In this document: piece after piece, positions 58,972 through 64,000 of the stretch
Position numbering within the stretch: position 1 is the stretch's first letter
How the letters are laid out: each line of letters starts with the position of its first letter
Assembly (NCBI RefSeq): GCF_022758295.1
Contig: NZ_JALDWJ010000008.1
Location: forward strand, 214,698-278,697
Reading direction: 5' to 3'
DNA length: 64,000 bases
Origin: Lysobacter sp. CFH 32150
GTDB taxonomy: Bacteria; Pseudomonadota; Gammaproteobacteria; Xanthomonadales; Xanthomonadaceae
Notes under the pieces: generated by a model
What the model saw: the letters and a program-made list of their open reading frames with translations, nothing else
Told to the model about the DNA's origin: nothing
Databases searched by the model: none
Made by a program: the position numbers and the translations under genes

Positions 58972-61900
58972 ATGTTGATGGGTGCTTGCCTCGCCATGGC
59001 GCGAGGTATGAGGCCGTGTGCCGTTGTCGGGCGCCACTCTCATGTTGCGCAGGATCGAAGGCAGGCCGTTGCGACATTGCCCGCCCGGCTCCTTGCTGCC
59101 TTTCTTCTTCTTGGCGGGCTCTGCCTTGGTGCTGCGCCTTTCGCGCAAGCGCAGACGGTGACCGCGCTGCAGGACACAACCTGTGCGCGCGATCGTGCTG
59201 GCGGATTGAACTGCACCGCCAACGATTTTACCGTCGGCGCGACTCTCGCCAATGGTCCGGGCTCTCCGCCTTCGTGCGTCGCTGGCAGTACGGTCACGGT
59301 AGAGGTCGATCTCAGCCTGACTTCGAACAGCCCCAACCGCTACGACGTCGGCTTCTTTGTCGGCCAGTCCGGCAACAGCCCGACCAGCGCTGGTGGTCAG
59401 TGCTCGGTGGCAACCTTCCCGGAGTCGCCATTTCCCTGGGTCGACCTGGACCTGCAGGCAGGCGACACCTGCGGCGACTTCCTTGGCCCCTCGCAATCGG
59501 CAACGCCGCGAATCCAGAGCGTCAAACTGATCTGCCAAGGGGATGCCACCACCGGCGAACTGCTGGTGCCCTATACCTTGGTGTATTCGCAGAACGGCGC
59601 GGCCGTTTGCGCAGGACCGGCCAACGTCGTGCCCGGTACGAGCGCCAAATGCCAATCCGGCACAGCTCGCGTCAGCACGTTCGTCGTCAATGGTTACGTC
59701 GATGTCACCAAGCAGACCCTGCCTGATGGCGATACCACCAGTTTCGGCTTCACCACCAGCGGTTCCGTCACAACCGCGCCAACCAGCTTCAACCTGACCG
59801 ACAACAACACCCAGCGGGTCACGATGGCGATCAATGGCAGCGCCCGCCAGTTGACCGTCGATGAAAACGTGCCGGCGCATTGGCGCTCGACCATCAGCTG
59901 CAGCAGCGGCACGGTCGACACCAGCGGCCAGGCCAATGGCACGCTGGTCGCTACGCTGCAGAATTCGTCGCCCAACGCCGCCTGCACGGTCACCAACACC
60001 AAGCGCAGCCGAATCACGATCCAGAAGAACGTCGGTGGACGGGTGCTGGCCGCGGACCAGTTCACCGTATCGGTGTCCGGTGCAGGCAGCAGCACGCTGA
60101 CCGATACCTCCGATGTCGCCGTCACCGCCGCCGCCGCAGGCATCGCCACCACTGGCACCGGTACCGGCGTCACCTCCACCAACACCTTCTTCGCCACGCC
60201 CGGCCAGGCCCTGACCCTGACCGATGCGATGGCAGTGGGCAGCAGTTCGCTGCTCTCGCAGTACGACACCCGACTGACGTGCACCAATGCGTTCACCGGC
60301 TCCGGCGCCACCGGCGGTTTGCCGAATAACCAGTCCGTGTCGAGCTTCAGCCTCACCCCGGCGCCTGGCGACGACATCACCTGCACTTACAGCAACACCG
60401 CGCGGCCGCGCCTGAGCTTGCAGAAAGCCATCGCTGCGCCCGGACGTTTTGCCGGCAGCGACCAGTTCGCGCTGACGATTTCCGGCACGGGTGGTCCTGC
60501 CAGCGTCACTACTACCGGCGCCGGTACCTCGGTGACCTCGGCGGCAGCCACGTTGACCGGCACTGGCGGTGCGGCTTACACCCTATCGGAAGCGGCGGCG
60601 GGTACCACCAATCTCGCCCTCTATGGCAGCAGCATCAGTTGCAGCAACGCGAATGCCGGGTCGGGCACGGTACTGCCCAGCGGCAGCGGCACCAGCTTCG
60701 GCCTGACGCCGGCGAACAACGACGACATCAGCTGCACGCTCACCAATGGCCGCAAATCCGCCAACCTGCGCCTGGCGAAGGCCTGGTCGAATGCCGCGGT
60801 CAACGACACCGCCTCGCTCAGCACCACGGGGTTGATCAACGACGCCAGTCTGAATTCGACAGCCAACGCCGCGTCCGAGACCGATACCGGCGCAATCGTC
60901 ACCGTGTATGCCGGCGAAACGGCGACGCTGGCCGAGATCCTCGGCGGAGGCAACAGCGGCCAATACAACGCCAGCGCATGGAGTTGCAGTGGCGGCACCC
61001 TGACGGGCAACAGTCTGGCCATCAATGCCGCCGATGCCGGAACCACGATCACCTGCACGATTACCAATGCCCGCGCGACGCGCACGGTAACGGTCGCGAA
61101 ATCGCTGAGTCCGAGTGGCGACAGCGGAAAATTCACCCTGCAGATCAACGGCAGCCCGGTCGCCATCGATGTCGGCAACGGCGGCAGCGGAAGCACTGCC
61201 GGCGTGCCAGTCGGCAGCACCGTGAACGTTGCGGAGATCGCAGGTACCGGCACTGTGCTGGCGGATTACGTCTCCAGCTTGTCGTGCAGCGGCGTAGGCG
61301 GCGTGTCCGGAACCACTGCGGGCAGCTTCACGCTGCCTGACAACGACGTGACCTGCACGTTCACCAACACGCGCAACACGGCGACGCTGACGCTTACCAA
61401 GACGGTCGTCAACGACAACGGCGGCACGACACTGGCGACCGCATGGACGCTGAGTGCTTCCGGCCCAACCCCGATCAGCGGCACGACCGGCAGTGCAGCG
61501 GTGACCAACGCGGTCGTCGATCTTGGAACCTACACGCTAGTCGAGTCCGGCCCCGGTGATTACCTGCAGACAGGCCTGGCATGTAGCGGCGCTGCGGACA
61601 CCAGTCCAAACGATGGCTTGACCCTCGTGGCAGGCGAAGTCGTGAGTTGCCAGTTCACCAACGACGACCAGGCGGCGTCGCTGACGCTGGATAAGAGCGC
61701 GTCGGTGGCGGACACCAATGGCAATCTGGTGATGGGCGATGCCGGTGACTCGATCACCTACACCTTCAGCGCGACCAACACCGGCACGGTGACGTTGGCG
61801 CCGGTGACGGTCAGCGATCCGCTGCTGCCCAGTCTGGGCTGCACGATCGCCACCTTGGCACCGGGTGCCAGCGCCAGCTGCACCGCGACGAACAACACGT

Positions 61901-64000
61901 ATGTGATCACTGCGGCCGATGTGACCGCCGGCAATGTCGTGAACACGGCGACCGCGACTGGCGATGCCCCGGGCACGATGACCGACCCGACCGCGACCGA
62001 TACCGCCACGGTGACGACGGCGGCGACGCCGACCGCGTCGCTGACGCTGGCGAAGAGCGCATCGGTGGCCGATACCAACGGCGATCTGGTCACCGGAGAT
62101 GCAGGGGACACGATCACCTATACGTTCAGTGCGACCAACACAGGCACCGTGACGTTGGCCCCGGTGACGGTGGCGGATCCGCTGTTGCCGAGCTTGGGCT
62201 GCACGATCGCCAGCTTGGCACCGGGTGCCACCTCCAGTTGCACCGCGACGAACAACACCTATGTGATCACCGCGGCAGATGTCACCGCAGGCGACGTGGT
62301 GAACACCGCGACCGCGACCGGCGATGCGCCGGGCACGATTGTCGATCCGACCGCGACCGATACGGCCACCACCTCGACGGCGGCAACACCGGCGGCCTCG
62401 CTGACGCTGGACAAGTCCGCGAGCGTGGCAGACACCAACGGCGATCTGGTCACCGGCGATGCAGGGGACACGATCACCTACACGTTCAGTGCGACCAATA
62501 CCGGCACGGTGACCTTGGCGCCGGTGACGGTCAGCGATCCGCTGCTGCCGACGCTGAGCTGCTCGCTGGCGTCGCTGGCACCCGGTGCGACCGCGTCCTG
62601 CGCGGCGACCAACAACACCTACGTGATCACCGCCGCCGATGTCACGGCGGGCAGTGTGGTGAACACCGCGACGGCGACCGGCGATGCGCCGGGCACGATT
62701 GTCGATCCGACCGCGACCGACAGCGCGACGGTGACGACGGCAGCAACGCCGACGGCGTCGCTGACGCTGGCGAAGTCGGCTTCCGTGGCGGACACGAACG
62801 GCAATACGGTGACGGGCGATGCCGGGGACACGATCACTTACACGTTCAGTGCGACCAACACGGGCACGGTGACGTTGGCGCCGGTGACGATCACCGATCC
62901 GCTGCTGCCCAGTCTGGGCTGCACGATCGCCAGCTTGGCACCGGGTGCCACCTCCAGTTGCACCGCGACGAACAACACGTATGTGATCACCGCCGCCGAT
63001 GTGACGACGGGCAGCGTGGTCAACACCGCAACCGCGACTGGCGATGCGCCGGGCACGATCGTCGATCCGAGTGCGACCGATACCGCCACCACGCCGACGG
63101 CCGCGACGCCGACGGCGTCGCTGACGCTGGCGAAGAGCGCGAGTGTGGCGGACACCAACGGCAACCTGGTGACAGGTGATGCCGGCGACACGATCACCTA
63201 CACGTTCAATGCGACCAACACCGGCACGGTGACGTTGGCGCCGGTCACGGTGACCGATCCGTTGCTGCCGACGCTGGGCTGCACGCTGGTGTCGTTGGCG
63301 CCGGGTGCGACCGCGTCGTGCGCAGCAACGAACAACACCTACGTGATCACGGCCGCCGATGTGACCGCGGGCAACGTGGTGAACACTGCGACCGCGACCG
63401 GCGATGCGCCGGGCACGATCGTCGATCCGACGGGGACCGATACGGCCACCACGCCAACGGTGGCAACGCCCACGGCCTCACTGACGCTGACCAAGAGCGC
63501 AGCAGTGACGGACACCAACGGCAACACGGTGACGGGCGATGCCGGCGACACGATCACCTACACGTTCAGCGTGGAGAACACGGGCACGGTGACGTTGGCG
63601 CCAGTGACGGTGGCGGATCCGCTGCTGCCAAGCTTGAGCTGCACCATCGCCACCATGGCGCCGGGCGCGACGGCCAGTTGCGCGGCAACGAACAACACGT
63701 ACGTCATTCAGGCAGGCGATGTGGGCGGGGTGACGAACACGGCGACGGCGACGGGCGATGCGCCCGGGACGATCCCGGATCCGTCGGATAGCGACACGGC
63801 GTCCACGCCGGAAGTGGCGACGCCGGTAGCGTCGCTGACGCTGGCCAAGAGCGCGGCGGTGGCGGACACCAACGGCAACCTGGTCACCGGCGATGCCGGC
63901 GACACGATCACTTACACGTTCAGTGCGACCAACACGGGCACGGTGACGTTGGCGCCGGTGACGATCACCGATCCGCTGCTGCCGAGCTTGGGTTGTACGC
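58972..64000 (+). CDS. Giant secreted repeat protein (surface protein), C-terminus beyond window
   Basis: The frame is open for at least 1676 codons and runs off the right edge. The ATG at 58972 follows AGGGGA at good spacing. A signal peptide core (LLAAFLLLGGLCLGAAPFAQA) occurs late, around residue 60, so translation may instead begin at an internal ATG (58996 or 59008). A Cys-containing N-terminal domain (about residues 60-250) is followed by five or six prealbumin-like (SpaA-type) domains, each ending in the pattern CT-x-TN, and then by at least seven DUF11/DUF7507-type repeats with C-X12-C pairs. Such proteins are exported or anchored at the surface; an anchor or sorting sequence is not in view. 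The composition is Thr/Ala/Gly-rich with few Lys. Confidence 0.85.
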   Translation, partial: MLMGACLAMARGMRPCAVVGRHSHVAQDRRQAVATLPARLLAAFLLLGGLCLGAAPFAQAQTVTALQDTTCARDRAGGLNCTANDFTVGATLANGPGSPPSCVAGSTVTVEVDLSLTSNSPNRYDVGFFVGQSGNSPTSAGGQCSVATFPESPFPWVDLDLQAGDTCGDFLGPSQSATPRIQSVKLICQGDATTGELLVPYTLVYSQNGAAVCAGPANVVPGTSAKCQSGTARVSTFVVNGYVDVTKQTLPDGDTTSFGFTTSGSVTTAPTSFNLTDNNTQRVTMAINGSARQLTVDENVPAHWRSTISCSSGTVDTSGQANGTLVATLQNSSPNAACTVTNTKRSRITIQKNVGGRVLAADQFTVSVSGAGSSTLTDTSDVAVTAAAAGIATTGTGTGVTSTNTFFATPGQALTLTDAMAVGSSSLLSQYDTRLTCTNAFTGSGATGGLPNNQSVSSFSLTPAPGDDITCTYSNTARPRLSLQKAIAAPGRFAGSDQFALTISGTGGPASVTTTGAGTSVTSAAATLTGTGGAAYTLSEAAAGTTNLALYGSSISCSNANAGSGTVLPSGSGTSFGLTPANNDDISCTLTNGRKSANLRLAKAWSNAAVNDTASLSTTGLINDASLNSTANAASETDTGAIVTVYAGETATLAEILGGGNSGQYNASAWSCSGGTLTGNSLAINAADAGTTITCTITNARATRTVTVAKSLSPSGDSGKFTLQINGSPVAIDVGNGGSGSTAGVPVGSTVNVAEIAGTGTVLADYVSSLSCSGVGGVSGTTAGSFTLPDNDVTCTFTNTRNTATLTLTKTVVNDNGGTTLATAWTLSASGPTPISGTTGSAAVTNAVVDLGTYTLVESGPGDYLQTGLACSGAADTSPNDGLTLVAGEVVSCQFTNDDQAASLTLDKSASVADTNGNLVMGDAGDSITYTFSATNTGTVTLAPVTVSDPLLPSLGCTIATLAPGASASCTATNNTYVITAADVTAGNVVNTATATGDAPGTMTDPTATDTATVTTAATPTASLTLAKSASVADTNGDLVTGDAGDTITYTFSATNTGTVTLAPVTVADPLLPSLGCTIASLAPGATSSCTATNNTYVITAADVTAGDVVNTATATGDAPGTIVDPTATDTATTSTAATPAASLTLDKSASVADTNGDLVTGDAGDTITYTFSATNTGTVTLAPVTVSDPLLPTLSCSLASLAPGATASCAATNNTYVITAADVTAGSVVNTATATGDAPGTIVDPTATDSATVTTAATPTASLTLAKSASVADTNGNTVTGDAGDTITYTFSATNTGTVTLAPVTITDPLLPSLGCTIASLAPGATSSCTATNNTYVITAADVTTGSVVNTATATGDAPGTIVDPSATDTATTPTAATPTASLTLAKSASVADTNGNLVTGDAGDTITYTFNATNTGTVTLAPVTVTDPLLPTLGCTLVSLAPGATASCAATNNTYVITAADVTAGNVVNTATATGDAPGTIVDPTGTDTATTPTVATPTASLTLTKSAAVTDTNGNTVTGDAGDTITYTFSVENTGTVTLAPVTVADPLLPSLSCTIATMAPGATASCAATNNTYVIQAGDVGGVTNTATATGDAPGTIPDPSDSDTASTPEVATPVASLTLAKSAAVADTNGNLVTGDAGDTITYTFSATNTGTVTLAPVTITDPLLPSLGCT
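61675..64000 (+). repeat. Tandem 360 bp repeats, at least 6.5 copies
   Basis: Units begin at 61675, 62035, 62395, 62755, 63115, 63475 and 63829; the first five are exactly 360 bp and the sixth is 354 bp. Each encodes ASLTL-x-KSA-x-VADTNG followed by GDAGDTITYTF and a Cys pair. DNA identity is very high, so copy number probably varies by recombination. Confidence 0.95.

Noticed and set aside
62238..63791. Long open frames on both strands inside the 360 bp repeats
   Set aside because: They recur with the repeat period and are alternative frames of the surface protein.
61675..64000. CRISPR-like regular spacing
   Set aside because: Units are 360 bp, coding and continuous, without short repeats and unique spacers.

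Overview
This is a high-GC chromosomal window from a gammaproteobacterium of the Lysobacteraceae/Xanthomonadaceae type (Lysobacter, Luteimonas, Xanthomonas or a close relative). The placement rests on a fused aspartate kinase/diaminopimelate decarboxylase (lysAC), the MurD2-MurL route to D-glutamate in peptidoglycan, a CysN-CysC fusion next to cysD, a Rrf2-sufBCDS operon carrying extra genes, and many short palindromic repeats that begin with GTAG or GTGG. No tRNA, rRNA, CRISPR array, insertion sequence or prophage gene was recognised.

Layout. (1) 1-11.4 kb holds an almost complete assimilatory sulfate reduction regulon: cysK (cut by the left edge) and cysG on the minus strand, divergent cysB, then cysJIH on the minus strand divergent from cysD-cysNC. 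Together they take sulfate through APS, PAPS, sulfite and sulfide to cysteine and supply the siroheme for CysI. (2) 11.4-16 kb has a DUF3050 protein, two small YeaQ-type membrane proteins, an M20 dipeptidase, a secreted ComEA-like helix-hairpin-helix protein and a HutD protein. (3) 16-19 kb is an iron-uptake pair (PepSY membrane protein and TonB-dependent siderophore receptor) behind a Fur box. (4) 19-25.4 kb is the SUF iron-sulfur operon (Rrf2 regulator, sufB, sufC, sufD, sufS) followed by a small membrane protein, a GNAT enzyme and a Rieske ferredoxin. (5) 25.5-41.6 kb is mixed: a cytochrome c lipoprotein, a SET-domain protein, a DUF5916 outer-membrane protein, lipoproteins, a LysE exporter, an HU-like protein, an unusual membrane-anchored pilin-domain protein beside a CPBP protease, a second EF-G, an OsmC protein, a Crp-like regulator, a class II aldolase and a bile-acid-symporter homologue.

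(6) 41.8-50.3 kb has a seven-gene minus-strand operon whose separate aminoglycoside-phosphotransferase-like kinase and acyl-CoA dehydrogenase resemble the two halves of eukaryotic ACAD10/ACAD11. Three SDR enzymes, a histidine phosphatase and a quinone oxidoreductase accompany them, and a divergent LysR gene translationally linked to a panE-like reductase lies upstream. (7) 50.4-58.7 kb has a PhzF protein, lysAC, murL, murD2, a secreted dienelactone hydrolase and a polyprenyl diphosphate synthase, so precursor supply for peptidoglycan (DAP/lysine, D-Glu, lipid carrier) is concentrated here. (8) 58.97-64 kb is the start of a very large secreted surface protein that runs off the right edge. It has Cys-paired prealbumin-like domains followed by nearly identical 120-residue repeats.

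A recurring theme is the intrusion of GTAG/GTGG palindromes (REP elements) into coding and operon space. They sit between cysD and cysN, between sufB and sufC, supply the stop codons of panE and lysAC, and one arm lies in frame inside murL.
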